In this document: piece by piece, positions 14,470 through 23,464 of the stretch
Layout: every line of letters begins with the position of its first letter
Numbering within the stretch: the stretch's first letter is position 1
Source: DATIBQ01 sp964573395
GTDB lineage: Bacteria > Patescibacteriota > Minisyncoccia > Phycocordibacterales > UBA9973
Direction: 5' to 3'
Assembly (NCBI GenBank): GCA_964573395.1
Contig: CAZNJI010000005.1
Span: 10,938 to 74,937, forward strand
DNA length: 64,000 bases
Translations under genes and position numbers: made by a program
Notes under the pieces: model-generated
The model's database searches: none
Told to the model about the DNA's origin: nothing
What the model saw: the letters and a program-made list of their open reading frames with translations, nothing else

Positions 14470-14802
14470 TTATTTCATCTTCACTGACGGCAGAACGGGA
14501 GTATTTATTTTCTGCTCATTGACGTTCACGTAGCTGAGCCCGAAAATACTGACGAGAAGGTTTAGTATACCGAAGACGCTTACCATGATGACCATCCCGA
14601 TGATGCCCCAGAGCATATGCCGCTGGCCTTTTTCCTTCGCCTCTTTATTGGCGCCGTTGCGAATGAACGCAACCATGCCGTAGAGAAAATACGCAAGGGC
14701 AATGGCAAACGCAACGCTAATGAGTGGGTTAAATATAAACTTGTTCAGCTTATACACCAGCTCCTGAACGCCGTCTGCGGCATAGACGACAGGGTCAAAC
14801 AT
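14470..14802 (-). CDS. T4SS-pilin-like protein, 110 residues
   Basis: Two hydrophobic helices (NPLISVAFAIALAYFLYGMV and HMLWGIIGMVIMVSVFGILN) flank a short charged loop with RNGANKEAKEKGQR. This is the VirB2/TrbC-like layout of the CPR T4SS_pilin family. A clear signal peptide is missing, but VYAADGVQ after position 7 may be a residual cleavage region. Last gene of a five-member pilin-like array, 18 bases from the previous one. No virB4, virB6 or virD4 is in the window. Confidence 0.7.
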   Translation of the reverse strand: MFDPVVYAADGVQELVYKLNKFIFNPLISVAFAIALAYFLYGMVAFIRNGANKEAKEKGQRHMLWGIIGMVIMVSVFGILNLLVSIFGLSYVNVNEQKINTPVLPSVKMK

Positions 14803-14820
14803 ATCGTAAGAACTCTTTTA

Positions 14821-15228
14821 TTAGATACAACTTCCAGAAGGGCCAACCGGGCGAGTTCCTGGAGGACAAGGGAGTTTATTCACTGAATTTGCTCCTGCTC
14901 CAATGCCAAGTGTGTTTCCAATAAAGTACACGATTCCCCATACTGACACAATCACGAAGAGTCCGATAATGCCGGCAACCATCTGCTTTCTTTTTTCAGT
15001 ACGCTTTGCGGCATCGCTTGTCGTAACAAACTGAATGACGGTCCAAATGAAATAGAGCGTTGCAAGAATCATCAAGAAGGTGATTCCCATGCGGGCATAT
15101 TCAAATACTTTTGCCACCCAAAAATCAACTTGGCCGGTATTTGGAACGCCTGCCGTCTGAGCTAATGTAACTGCAGGTATAATAAGTGAAACACCAAATA
15201 CAGTTACGGATTGAAGAAACTTTTTCAT
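14821..15228 (-). CDS. T4SS-pilin-like protein with signal peptide, 135 residues
   Basis: Signal peptide MKKFLQSVTVFGVSLIIPAV ending at TLAQ, then two helices (YARMGITFLMILATLYFIWT and MVAGIIGLFVIVSVWGIVYF) around the loop TSDAAKRTEKRKQ. The short C-terminal tail has two cysteines (CPPGTRPVGPSGSC). It is preceded by its own TGGTATAAT extended -10, so it can be expressed apart from the upstream large gene. Confidence 0.75.
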   Translation of the reverse strand: MKKFLQSVTVFGVSLIIPAVTLAQTAGVPNTGQVDFWVAKVFEYARMGITFLMILATLYFIWTVIQFVTTSDAAKRTEKRKQMVAGIIGLFVIVSVWGIVYFIGNTLGIGAGANSVNKLPCPPGTRPVGPSGSCI

Positions 15229-15289
15229 AATAAAAAATAAATAAATTGGTAATTACTAAACCCGGTACCCGCCTGGGCACGGTATTAAA

Positions 15290-15298
15290 ATTATACCA
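15290..15298 (-). promoter_or_regulatory. Extended -10 promoter inside the pilin operon
   Basis: TGGTATAAT on the minus strand. A GC-rich inverted repeat (CCGGTACCCG / GGGCACGG region, 15261-15282) lies between it and the ATG at 15228 and may act as a partial terminator or leader structure. Confidence 0.5.
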
Positions 15299-15301
15299 CA
15301 C

Positions 15302-17083
15302 CTACTCCTCTTTCAATTGTGGCGGAAAGTCGAACCTGAACCCGAGCGTATCCGTTGCCAAGCGCACAATGCCCCAAATTGACACCATAATAAAGAGCGC
15401 AATAATCGCCCACAGCATGTAGCGCCTGCCTTCAGCCCGCTTGTCGGTTGAATCCGCCGCCATGTAATACTTGATGACGCCATAAATAAACAAGAGGGTG
15501 GCAAGTACGAAGGCAAGCGGAACGAATATTCGGGAAACAATGTTTTGAATCGTACAGGAAATAGCCTTAAAACTAGTGAAGCGGAAATTAATTTGGGCAC
15601 AAGTTAAGCTGGCATCAGAAACCGTTTCGCTGGTAAGGTCCTTTCCCCCGCCAAGGTCGCCAAACGGCGAACTGCCGATGACCCCAGAGCTTGCCTTCTT
15701 GCAAGTTAAGTTCTGCCAATAATAGGTGTTCGCTATGTACAGATACACCGGCTTTCTTGTCTTTACCCCATTCTCATTCGTTACTTCCTGATAGCCGATC
15801 GGCTTATCATCGTAGCCGTCGCAGTCAGTATCGCGGTTTTGGATACTGAAACCGCTCGGGCACATTTTCTTGTAAAAAGGCTCGTTCGGAAGCAGAATCA
15901 TGTTTCCTTTCGCATCCCTTCTTCCCGAATATCCGGATCCGTTCGAATCGGCATAGCCGTCGCAGTTGCGGTCTACTTTCGTTGGGCACATCAGTGTCCA
16001 GTCAGCCATCGCTTCGCTTGTACCAAGCAAATCGGTCCCTGTTCGATCATCGATACCATCGCAATCAGTATCGCGCGGCTGGCAGAGCTGCTGCCACGCC
16101 GGCAATTTATCGATAGTTTTTAAATTCTCACCCGAAATATCATCAGTGCCGTCGCAATTTTGATCGATGTACCGAATTGTCGCAGAGCAATCAAGTTTCC
16201 AGCTTTGCGTATTTGTAATGTCCAAACATATCGGTTGCGGAACATTCGGCTGGGCAACGTATCCCGGTTCTGCAACATTAGCGCAGCTTGGCAGTGTTCC
16301 ATACTGCTTTGTCGGGTCCTGATTCGTATATCCGAGCGGCGTATCATCGTACCCATCGCAGTTCGCATCATGGCCGTTGCTTCTATATCCGCTTGGGCAT
16401 TGGAGCTTATGAATATTAAAATCAGTTCTTTGTTGGGAGTTTTGCGGATTATCAACAAAATACTTTATGCCGGTAAAATCTGAATATCCATCGCAGTTCT
16501 GGTCTATTTTTCCCGGACAGAGCGATCCCCAAATCTGCCACAGTTCCGGTTCGTTTGGGTTAAAGAAACTAATCTTTAACACATCATCAACCCCGTCGCA
16601 ATTTGCATCTTTATATTGGGTTGGATCCGGGCAGATGCGATTCCAGTAATCCGTTTTTCTGACATCAATGTTCGGATATCTATCATCTCTCCCATCACAA
16701 TTATTGTCTTTATTTTCCGACGAAAACCCGTTTGGGCACTGCCGGGCAAGCGCTAGTTCTGCATCAGTAACCAACTGGCCATTCTCAATTGTTTCTGAAA
16801 ACATCCGAGTGCCGTTTAGGTCTGATCGTCCGTCGCAGTTCTTATCAACCTTTCCCGGACACAACAGCGTCCAAGCAGCCCGAGTGATTGTATTACTCAA
16901 CATATTCAGCCCGGTAATGTCTTCATTACTGTCGCAATCTAAGTCTTTAAACGGAAGCGGCCCGAGCTGTCCGAGCCCCTGCGAACCTTGCGCATGTGCC
17001 GGCAGCGGCATGCTGAAAAAACTTCCGAATATGAGCGGAAAGAAAATTGCCACGAGCAAAATGTTCTTAGCCAGTGATCTCAT
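15302..17083 (-). CDS. Exported protein with about ten NCDGxDD repeats fused to a pilin-like C-terminus
   Basis: 593 residues from MRSLAKNILL (17083). The earlier Met at 17110 lies deeper inside the previous gene. A signal peptide ends near PAHAQ. Then come about ten units of the type (D/K/Q)xNCDGxxD(D/N)xxG, each with one cysteine plus a second cysteine in a C(P)xG(K/Y/F) segment. These resemble calcium-binding thrombospondin type 3 loops. The last 110 residues carry two hydrophobic helices (FVPLAFVLATLLFIYGVIKY, RYMLWAIIALFIMVSIWGIV) around AADSTDKRAEGR, matching the neighbouring pilins. It could be a tip or adhesin subunit that assembles through its pilin domain. Overlap with the upstream gene is 17 bases. 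Confidence 0.75.
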   Translation of the reverse strand: MRSLAKNILLVAIFFPLIFGSFFSMPLPAHAQGSQGLGQLGPLPFKDLDCDSNEDITGLNMLSNTITRAAWTLLCPGKVDKNCDGRSDLNGTRMFSETIENGQLVTDAELALARQCPNGFSSENKDNNCDGRDDRYPNIDVRKTDYWNRICPDPTQYKDANCDGVDDVLKISFFNPNEPELWQIWGSLCPGKIDQNCDGYSDFTGIKYFVDNPQNSQQRTDFNIHKLQCPSGYRSNGHDANCDGYDDTPLGYTNQDPTKQYGTLPSCANVAEPGYVAQPNVPQPICLDITNTQSWKLDCSATIRYIDQNCDGTDDISGENLKTIDKLPAWQQLCQPRDTDCDGIDDRTGTDLLGTSEAMADWTLMCPTKVDRNCDGYADSNGSGYSGRRDAKGNMILLPNEPFYKKMCPSGFSIQNRDTDCDGYDDKPIGYQEVTNENGVKTRKPVYLYIANTYYWQNLTCKKASSGVIGSSPFGDLGGGKDLTSETVSDASLTCAQINFRFTSFKAISCTIQNIVSRIFVPLAFVLATLLFIYGVIKYYMAADSTDKRAEGRRYMLWAIIALFIMVSIWGIVRLATDTLGFRFDFPPQLKEE

Positions 17084-17606
17084 TGACCGTTGTGACGATT
17101 GCGGAAGCAATCGTCCATGCTCCTAATATAAGCAGCGCTCCGATAAGCGTGTACCAGAACATGCGTTTTGCTTTTTCGATGGTTTCCTTGTTGCCGCGAG
17201 CCGTGACGAACAAGAAGCCGGCGTAAATGAAGAATAGGACGATAAATGGAATGGCAACGGTAAGGATGGCATCCATAATCTTTTTAATCAGTTTTGGAAT
17301 GGTGTCGGTTTCGCCGAGCGGATTTTTCAGTTTGATATCGATTTTTACACTATCAGCAGCAGATGATCCCGATTGCTGGCCAGGAATAGATTCGCTATTG
17401 TCGGAGGTAGAGCTGCAATCCGGGTCAAATGTTGCTCCCGAACCGAAATCCCTCTTACCGTCACCATCGTTGTCATTTCCATCATTACATTCAGTAGTGG
17501 TAGATCCCACGGAACCTTGTGCCATTGCTTTTGGCAGACTACCGACTGCTCCAAGCAAATAACATGACAAGAAAATGGTGAGAAAAAATATTCGCATTAG
17601 TTTCAT
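17067..17606 (-). CDS. Pilin-like protein with CNDGNDNDGDG motif, 179 residues
   Basis: Start taken at MKLMRIFFL (17606), 4 bases after the previous stop. Signal peptide up to PKAMAQ, then CNDGNDNDGDGKRDFG and DPDC (a calcium-loop-like cysteine motif common on CPR surface proteins), a Ser-rich linker, and the two-helix pilin module (ILTVAIPFIVLFFIYAGFLF, MFWYTLIGALLILGAWTIAS) around TARGNKETIEKAKR. It bridges the plain pilins and the large NCDG protein in domain make-up. Confidence 0.75.
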   Translation of the reverse strand: MKLMRIFFLTIFLSCYLLGAVGSLPKAMAQGSVGSTTTECNDGNDNDGDGKRDFGSGATFDPDCSSTSDNSESIPGQQSGSSAADSVKIDIKLKNPLGETDTIPKLIKKIMDAILTVAIPFIVLFFIYAGFLFVTARGNKETIEKAKRMFWYTLIGALLILGAWTIASAIVTTVNEITG

Positions 17607-17610
17607 TATA

Positions 17611-18012
17611 TCATTCAAAAAATCTAAGCCCTGCATCATAGCCGAGCGTTACCATGATCATCTTCACGATGAGCCACGAAGAAAGCACCAAGAGCAGCCC
17701 GAGAATCGCCTTCCAAAGCATTCCTTTTACTTTTGCATGCACACCCGGATTTCCCTGGGCAGTAATGTACAGATATCCCGCATAGAGCAAAATGAAAACG
17801 AAGATAGGAAGTACGAGATACTCAATCGACTTTTCAATGAGCGTATTAATAAGAGTTAAGAGATGGCTAAAACCGCAATCATTCGTGCATGGCACCAGGC
17901 CAGTATCATTTTGCGCATAAACGGAGACAAAAAAACCGCTGAAAAGAAAAAAGAGGGTGAAAGCAGCCAATATGTTAGCGAATAAGGCTTTGCAGGGCGC
18001 GGTTTGCTTCAT
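17611..18012 (-). CDS. T4SS-pilin-like protein, 133 residues
   Basis: Start at MKQTAPCKALF (18012), overlapping the end of the solute-binding protein gene by 38 bases. Signal peptide to SVYAQ, a short disulfide-like CTNDC, and two helices (YLVLPIFVFILLYAGYLYIT, GMLWKAILGLLLVLSSWLIV) around AQGNPGVHAKVK. First of the five pilin-like genes. Confidence 0.75.
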   Translation of the reverse strand: MKQTAPCKALFANILAAFTLFFLFSGFFVSVYAQNDTGLVPCTNDCGFSHLLTLINTLIEKSIEYLVLPIFVFILLYAGYLYITAQGNPGVHAKVKGMLWKAILGLLLVLSSWLIVKMIMVTLGYDAGLRFFE

Positions 18013-19267
18013 AGATTGCTTCCGTCGGCGACATCCGACCGGAACTGACATTGGTAATCATAGCACGAAAAACATCATCGCTCTTCGCTTCGTCGGGGTC
18101 TGGCCATGAAAACACGGAAACTGCCGTGCCGAAAAATACGTTCATGTACGGATTATCAGGCCTCAGCACCAATAAATCGCGCCGAGCCGGCGGGATGGAC
18201 ATGGTTTTCGAGAGATAGTCGGAGAATCCGACGCCGGCAAGCTCAAGCATTGCTGAATACGCGCTCACAAAATTTTGCGAAGCCTTTACCGTTGCAATGC
18301 CGGTAAAATCCGCAAACACGACCGGCCGCTCCGTTTCTTCCGGCTGCGGCACTTCCGTGACGTCGAAATTAAGGTTCGGGTTTTGCGCTCGTATCTGGAA
18401 TAAATCGGAAGCAGTGCCTATGTAGAATGCGGCTTTTCCGGCGACAAACATATCAAGCGAATTCGGAAGCGATCGATTCCACGAATAGAACTCATTCACC
18501 GGGTTGGCAAACGAAATGTAGTACATGAGCGCTTCTCCGGCTGGAGTGCCTCCCTCGATGGTTCGGTCGAGCTGTGCCCCGTAACGCAGTGTCAGCGGAT
18601 CTTCCGCAACGATGCGATTGCCTGTTTGCAGGAACAAATTTGAAAGAATCTTTTTAAAATAGCGAACGTTTACCGATTCGCCAAGCGGCAGCGCCGTTTG
18701 GGTTATGGCGCCGGCAGTATCGCGCTTGACGAAAAACGGTAGGAACCGGTTCAGCTCTTCCCAAGTGCGCGGCGGCGTAATGATGCCGACACGGGCAAGC
18801 ATGTCTTTATTGTAGTAGAGAACGAGCGGGTCAACGGTAAGTGGAAATGCCGCTATCCCCTCTTGGTTCAGAAAAACGCTTGCCCCATCAATGTAGGTAT
18901 CCCGATATAACCGTTCCGAATAGCTGGTAAAAGGAACCGGAAAGAGCTTGTCTTTATTCCGCAAGAACGTACTGCTGGTAACGAGTACTAAGTCGGGGCC
19001 AGTGCCGGACGCAAGCGCTTCAATGAATGATTCGGTAAAAACATCAGGTGCAATCGCCGTATAGACAACTGAATATGGTTTTCCTTTGTTAAATTCATTA
19101 ATGTACGGCTCAACGTTTTCCACCGGAATGGTTCCCCAGAGCGCAACGGTTCCTCCGGCGCCCGGAGTGTTCGATGAACCAATTTTGATAATGCCGGCAA
19201 AAACAAGTACGGCGAAAAAGAAAATGAGTACGAAAACAGCAAGGAGAATAATGTGAAAATTACGCAT
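17975..19267 (-). CDS. Membrane-anchored extracellular solute-binding protein
   Basis: 430 residues. An N-terminal helix (IILLAVFVLIFFFAVLVFAG) with no lipobox acts as an uncleaved anchor. The rest follows the family 1 carbohydrate-type binding fold: VALWGTIPVENVEPYINEF, GTGPDLVLVTSSTF, FPLTVDPLVLYYNKDMLA, TWEELNRFLPFF, MFVAGKAAFYIG and ADFTGIATVK. No permease or ATPase gene lies near it. Its place at the head of the pilin genes, with overlap, suggests that it loads or senses a ligand for the envelope machine rather than for an ABC importer. Confidence 0.8.
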   Translation of the reverse strand: MRNFHIILLAVFVLIFFFAVLVFAGIIKIGSSNTPGAGGTVALWGTIPVENVEPYINEFNKGKPYSVVYTAIAPDVFTESFIEALASGTGPDLVLVTSSTFLRNKDKLFPVPFTSYSERLYRDTYIDGASVFLNQEGIAAFPLTVDPLVLYYNKDMLARVGIITPPRTWEELNRFLPFFVKRDTAGAITQTALPLGESVNVRYFKKILSNLFLQTGNRIVAEDPLTLRYGAQLDRTIEGGTPAGEALMYYISFANPVNEFYSWNRSLPNSLDMFVAGKAAFYIGTASDLFQIRAQNPNLNFDVTEVPQPEETERPVVFADFTGIATVKASQNFVSAYSAMLELAGVGFSDYLSKTMSIPPARRDLLVLRPDNPYMNVFFGTAVSVFSWPDPDEAKSDDVFRAMITNVSSGRMSPTEAIYEANRALQSLIR

Positions 19268-19278
19268 AGGTAAAATGA

Positions 19279-19803
19279 TTATTTCTTGAAAAGTATAGCA
19301 TAGTGATGTTCTCCTGCCGGCAGTTTCTCGCTTAAGAGCTTGAATCCTTTCCGTTCAAACAGCTCTTTTGCGGCCGGAGCGGCAAACACATGATGCGGTG
19401 CCGGTCCTAATCCGCCAAATGATTCGCTCCAATCAAGCACCAAGACCCGCCCGCTGGGCTTTAATACGCGGAATGCCTCGGTTACGCATGCCTGCTTGTC
19501 TTCAAGCTGGAATAAAATATTCGAGAGGATGACGAAATCAACCGTTCCATCCTCCAGGCTGGTGCCGCGAGGAGCTTCAATGTCTCCCCAGATCGGATGT
19601 AGGTTAGAGAGCCCTGCTTCTTTGGCTTCATGCTGCAAGCGCTCGACCATACCACGTAGCAATTCAATGGCATACACTGTTCCTTTTGGAATGAGTTTCG
19701 CCGCAGCCCGGCTCATGAATCCGCTACCAGCGCCAAAATCAGCAACGACGTCCCCGGGGGAAAGTTGGCAAGCAGTAATCACCTGCTCAGGATTCATGAA
19801 CAT
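19279..19803 (-). CDS. Class I SAM-dependent methyltransferase
   Basis: 174 residues. Motif I VADFGAGSGFMSRAAA, acidic strand end VYAIELL, motif II region IWGDIEAPRGTSLEDGTVDF, then VILSNILFQLED and VLKPSGRVLVLDW. It is of the methyltransferase 11/25 type. Substrate unknown. It lies 11 bases upstream of the binding protein gene and could be the first gene of that operon. Two in-frame ATGs (19803, 19797) are possible starts. Confidence 0.85.
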   Translation of the reverse strand: MFMNPEQVITACQLSPGDVVADFGAGSGFMSRAAAKLIPKGTVYAIELLRGMVERLQHEAKEAGLSNLHPIWGDIEAPRGTSLEDGTVDFVILSNILFQLEDKQACVTEAFRVLKPSGRVLVLDWSESFGGLGPAPHHVFAAPAAKELFERKGFKLLSEKLPAGEHHYAILFKK

Positions 19804-19824
19804 ATATATAAGTATACAAGAGTA

Positions 19825-19917
19825 AACAGATAGTAGTAAGTAGCTAGTAAATAATCAAACCATCTTTATGATGTGCTTCCTTACTATTCACTACTTACTA
19901 TTTTCTACTAACTAGGT
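19825..19917. repeat. AT-rich imperfect inverted repeat between gyrA and the methyltransferase gene
   Basis: TAGTAAGTAG (19834-19843) is the exact complement of CTACTTACTA (19891-19900), and more imperfect pairing flanks it. It may end gyrA transcription. No gene seen. Confidence 0.5.
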
Positions 19918-22371
19918 TTACAAGCACGTTACCGATGCAAGGCTGTCTCCCGATCGGAGCTTCATGATGGTTACGCCCTGGGTTTGCCTGCCAGTTGAAG
20001 GAATGGTGGTAAGGTCAACGCGAATCACCTGGCCTTTCTTCGACATCGCCACCAGCTCGGTTCCATTCTGCACGACGCGCCCGACCATTATCTTTCCGGT
20101 TTTTGCCGTTACCTTCGAAGTGATGATCCCCGATCCGCCGCGCTTTTGCACTTTGTATTCTTTAAGCGCCGTTTTCTTTCCAAGCCCATTCGCCCCCATC
20201 GTCAGAAAGAATCCACTTTTACCCTCTTCGGTAATAACGTCCGCACCAATGAGCACATCGCTCTTATCGAGCTTCATGGCGCGCACGCCGCCTGCCGTTC
20301 GGCCCATTTCACGAATGTCGCTTTCCTTGAATCGGATCGATTGACCGTCGGCGGTTGCCAAAATAATTTCTTCCCCTTTTTTCACCCGGAGCACGCTTTC
20401 AAGCTCATCGCCTTTATCAAGTCGTATCGCAATGATGCCGCTTCGGCGAACGTCTTTGAAACTTTCGTATGAAACTTTCTTTGCCGTTCCCTGCTTGGTA
20501 ATGAGCATAAGCGCCGCGGAATCATTCTTGAGCGCCTTCGGCACCGCCAAAATCGACGTCACGCGCTCGTCTCCGGCAAGGGAAAGGTAGTTCATGATCG
20601 ATTTCCCTTTGGTTGCCCGGCGCCCTTCCGGAAGATCATACATTTTAATTTGGTACGCCTTTCCGAGATTCGTGAAGAATAGCAGGTCGCTGTGGGTGTC
20701 GGCAGTAAGAAGCTGAGTGACGAAGTCTTCCTCTTTCGTTTCAAGATCAATGACGCCCACACCGCCGCGCTTCTGAATTTTGTATTCGCTCGGATCAGTC
20801 CGCTTCACGTATCCGCCCTGAGTGAAAACTAAAACGGAATCTTTTTCAGGAATGAGATCTTCGTCAGAAATCGACTTCACTCCCCCCGTCATAACCTTCG
20901 TTCGGCGATCATCGCCGTACTTCTCCTTAATTTCCCGCAATTCATCGGCAATGACTTTGAAAATTTTCTTTGAACTCGCCAGAAGCGCTTCCAAATAGGC
21001 AATGAGCTCTTGCTTTTCCTTCAGCTCGAGTTCAACCGCTTTTCGTTCCAGGCCGGCGAGCTTTTGAAGCCGCATTTCAAGAATGGCGTCAGCCTGCAAG
21101 TCAGAGAACTTGAATTCCTTCATCAAGTTGAGCTTTGCAACGGCAGCATCTTTTGAACCGCGAATCGTCGTAATGATTTTATCGATATGGTCGAGCGCCT
21201 TCTTCAGTCCCAAGAGGATGTGCTCGCGCTCTTTCGCCTTCTTAAGGTCATACGCGCTTCGGCGGCGAACCACCACCTCGCGATGCCCAATGAACGAAGA
21301 GAGGATCGTCTTCAGCGAGAGCGTTTCCGGAATGCCATCGACGATGGCCACCATGTTGTAATGGAACGTCTGCTCGAGCTGGGTGTGTTTATATAAATAG
21401 TTGAGCACTTTCTGCGGATTGACGCCGTTTTTCAGCGTAATCACCACGCGAATGTCCCTGGTCGAGAGATCTTCAAGCCCTTTGATTCCCTCAAGCTTCT
21501 TTTCCTGTACCAATTCTGCAATTGATTCTATGAGATTCGCCTTAATGACGCGGTACGGAAGCGAGGTAACGATGATTTGGTACACTCCGTTTTTTGCTTC
21601 AGCAATCTCGGCTTCTCCGCGGCATACTACTCCGCCGCGGCCGGTTGCATAGGCGTGCAAAAGATCTTGTTTTCCGAATACGATTCCCCCCGTCGGGAAA
21701 TCAGGCCCTTGTACCAATTCGGCAAGGTCCTCGTTCGAGGCATCATCATTTTCAATCAAGTACAGGCAGGCATCGATAATTTCGCCCAAATTGTGCGGCG
21801 GAATGTTCGATGCCATGCCCACTGCAATGCCGAGCGTTCCGTTCAATAGAAGGTTCGGCACCGCAGACGGAAGCACGGTCGGCTCTTTTCTGGTTGCATC
21901 GTAGTTCGGGCGGAAATCAACCGTGTCTTTCTCGATGTCGCGCAAAAGCTCCGCGGAGAGTTTCGACATGCGCGCCTCGGTGTATCGCATCGCCGCGGCA
22001 TTGTCTCCATCGATGGAGCCGAAGTTTCCCTGCCCCTGAATGAGCGGATAGCGCATCGAAAAATCCTGCGCCAAATTCACCATGGCGTCATAGACGCTCG
22101 TATCGCCGTGCGGATGATACTTACCGAGCACGTCTCCGACGACCGTTGCGCTCTTTCTGAATTTTGCGCTCGCTGTCAGGCCGTTTTCATACATCGAGTA
22201 CAGAATGCGGCGATGCACCGGCTTCAACCCGTCCCGAACGTCCGGAAGCGCGCGTGCCGTAATGACGCTCATCGCGTAGTCGAGGTAGCTCTCCCGCATT
22301 TCGCGGACGATATTGACGGGAATCACCTGGCTTCCGGTCGCTATAGGTTCTGGTTTTTGTTCTTTTGCCAT
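19918..22371 (-). CDS. gyrA: DNA gyrase subunit A
   Basis: 817 residues. Breakage-reunion domain with ARALPDVRDGLKPVHRRILY, HPHGDTSVYDAM (Thr at the position of E. coli Ser83, Asp kept at 87) and the catalytic tyrosine in AAAMRYTEARMS. The C-terminal beta-pinwheel has GyrA-box-like QKRGGVG and a second QKRGGSG blade motif, which favours gyrase over topoisomerase IV. gyrB is not in the window. It lies last in an operon with a small membrane protein and an MBL-fold gene. Confidence 0.95.
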   Translation of the reverse strand: MAKEQKPEPIATGSQVIPVNIVREMRESYLDYAMSVITARALPDVRDGLKPVHRRILYSMYENGLTASAKFRKSATVVGDVLGKYHPHGDTSVYDAMVNLAQDFSMRYPLIQGQGNFGSIDGDNAAAMRYTEARMSKLSAELLRDIEKDTVDFRPNYDATRKEPTVLPSAVPNLLLNGTLGIAVGMASNIPPHNLGEIIDACLYLIENDDASNEDLAELVQGPDFPTGGIVFGKQDLLHAYATGRGGVVCRGEAEIAEAKNGVYQIIVTSLPYRVIKANLIESIAELVQEKKLEGIKGLEDLSTRDIRVVITLKNGVNPQKVLNYLYKHTQLEQTFHYNMVAIVDGIPETLSLKTILSSFIGHREVVVRRRSAYDLKKAKEREHILLGLKKALDHIDKIITTIRGSKDAAVAKLNLMKEFKFSDLQADAILEMRLQKLAGLERKAVELELKEKQELIAYLEALLASSKKIFKVIADELREIKEKYGDDRRTKVMTGGVKSISDEDLIPEKDSVLVFTQGGYVKRTDPSEYKIQKRGGVGVIDLETKEEDFVTQLLTADTHSDLLFFTNLGKAYQIKMYDLPEGRRATKGKSIMNYLSLAGDERVTSILAVPKALKNDSAALMLITKQGTAKKVSYESFKDVRRSGIIAIRLDKGDELESVLRVKKGEEIILATADGQSIRFKESDIREMGRTAGGVRAMKLDKSDVLIGADVITEEGKSGFFLTMGANGLGKKTALKEYKVQKRGGSGIITSKVTAKTGKIMVGRVVQNGTELVAMSKKGQVIRVDLTTIPSTGRQTQGVTIMKLRSGDSLASVTCL

Positions 22372-22402
22372 AATAAATTACAAGCCGAATTCTAACATAC
22401 TC

Positions 22403-22603
22403 TTAATAGGAGCGGATGGTCTCCATCAAGCTCTCAGTGAGCGTGGGGCGTTCGCCGGTCGTTGTGGTTGTCGCGTGATTTATCCATACCGTCAGGATAA
22501 GCACGGCAATCAATGCGATGCCGATAATCGAAACAATCATTGAGGCGAGCGTTCGTCTGAACGATTCCGGCTTCGAACGAATGTGTTCAATCAGTTTCTT
22601 CAT
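22403..22603 (-). CDS. Small membrane protein, 66 residues
   Basis: A single strong transmembrane helix (MIVSIIGIALIAVLILTVWI, about 22-41) follows a basic cytoplasmic N-terminus (MKKLIEHIRSKPESFRR). The tail TTTTTGERPTLTESLMETIR faces out. Not recognised. It lies 18 bases after the MBL-fold gene and 31 bases before gyrA. Confidence 0.7.
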   Translation of the reverse strand: MKKLIEHIRSKPESFRRTLASMIVSIIGIALIAVLILTVWINHATTTTTGERPTLTESLMETIRSY

Positions 22604-22621
22604 ACTCCCCTCAGAGCAGCG

Positions 22622-23251
22622 TTAACTCTGCACCTCAAGCGGTATAATGTACGCCTCTTTTCCTTCAAGATCCTTGCGCTTGATGGTGAGCTTTTCGAGC
22701 ATCTCGTTCTTTTCCTGCCCTCCCTCTTTCAAGAATCGCTTCAGCGCATCCGCTTCATAATCCATCGGAACGATAATGCTCGGATCGAACGAGACGGAAA
22801 CTTTGTAGCCTTGGGCCGGATCCATGACGTCTTTCCCGCCGATCGGCACGAACAGAATATCCGCCGCGCCGGCAATTTGCCGCGCCTCCGGCGAAAGCGT
22901 CGCCTCGTCAGAGAGCGCTCCCAGAAACGCGACCTTGATGTTGTCGAGCTCGAATCCGTAGACGGTATTGACGTACTCTTTTCCGCCGATCGAGGATAGA
23001 GAGTGTGCCCCCTTGAAAAAGAGCCCTCTGGTTTCGTAGTCTCCTGGGCCATCAATCACGAATGGCTCTTTTCCTCCAAGCGTTACCGTATCGATGCCGC
23101 TGTAGTCCGGATGCCGGAGCGACGAGAGCACGATGTCCGCCCCGAAACGCGGGGTCTTTGCCGCTTTCGCCGGAGGGTTGATCGCAACCGTAAGATCTCC
23201 GAGCGTTATTTTGAAGTATTGGCGGCCAAAATAGGTAATAACCATCTGCAT
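22622..23251 (-). CDS. MBL-fold protein with degenerate metal site
   Basis: 209 residues. The overall pattern is of the UPF0173/Lactamase_B_3 group (ITYFGRQYFKITLGDLTVAI, IDGPGDYETRGLFFKG, VAFLGALSDEATLSPEARQI, IPMDYEADALKRFL). The usual HxHxDH zinc motif is replaced by SSLRHPDYSG, so only one histidine remains, and the later metal ligands are not obvious. It is probably a non-catalytic or altered member of the fold. It may start at the first or third codon. Confidence 0.7.
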   Translation of the reverse strand: MQMVITYFGRQYFKITLGDLTVAINPPAKAAKTPRFGADIVLSSLRHPDYSGIDTVTLGGKEPFVIDGPGDYETRGLFFKGAHSLSSIGGKEYVNTVYGFELDNIKVAFLGALSDEATLSPEARQIAGAADILFVPIGGKDVMDPAQGYKVSVSFDPSIIVPMDYEADALKRFLKEGGQEKNEMLEKLTIKRKDLEGKEAYIIPLEVQS

Positions 23252-23464
23252 ATTATAGCAGAAAAAGTCATATTTTCCAAGGATGAAAAGGCGGTTCTCT
23301 CGGTTGCATAGTCTGCGGCAGCATGGTAGAGTAATGGTCCCTTTACAAAGGCATATATTTAATCGTTACCCTCTGGAATAACCCCCGCTTTGTCTGCCGT
23401 AAACAGGCAGGTGGGAATCTAGAGCGGTGGTTTTCATCCGCCGCTGGGCGGATATTTTATTTGT
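23252..23464 (+). promoter_or_regulatory. rpsA upstream region
   Basis: No gene. It holds small hairpins, including ATCCGCC/GGGCGGAT (about 23437-23454) directly before the rpsA start at 23465, which may occlude the start region. A TGCCTGTTTAC/GTAAACAGGCA-like pair lies near 23395-23412. No clear -10/-35 pair was picked. Confidence 0.35.
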
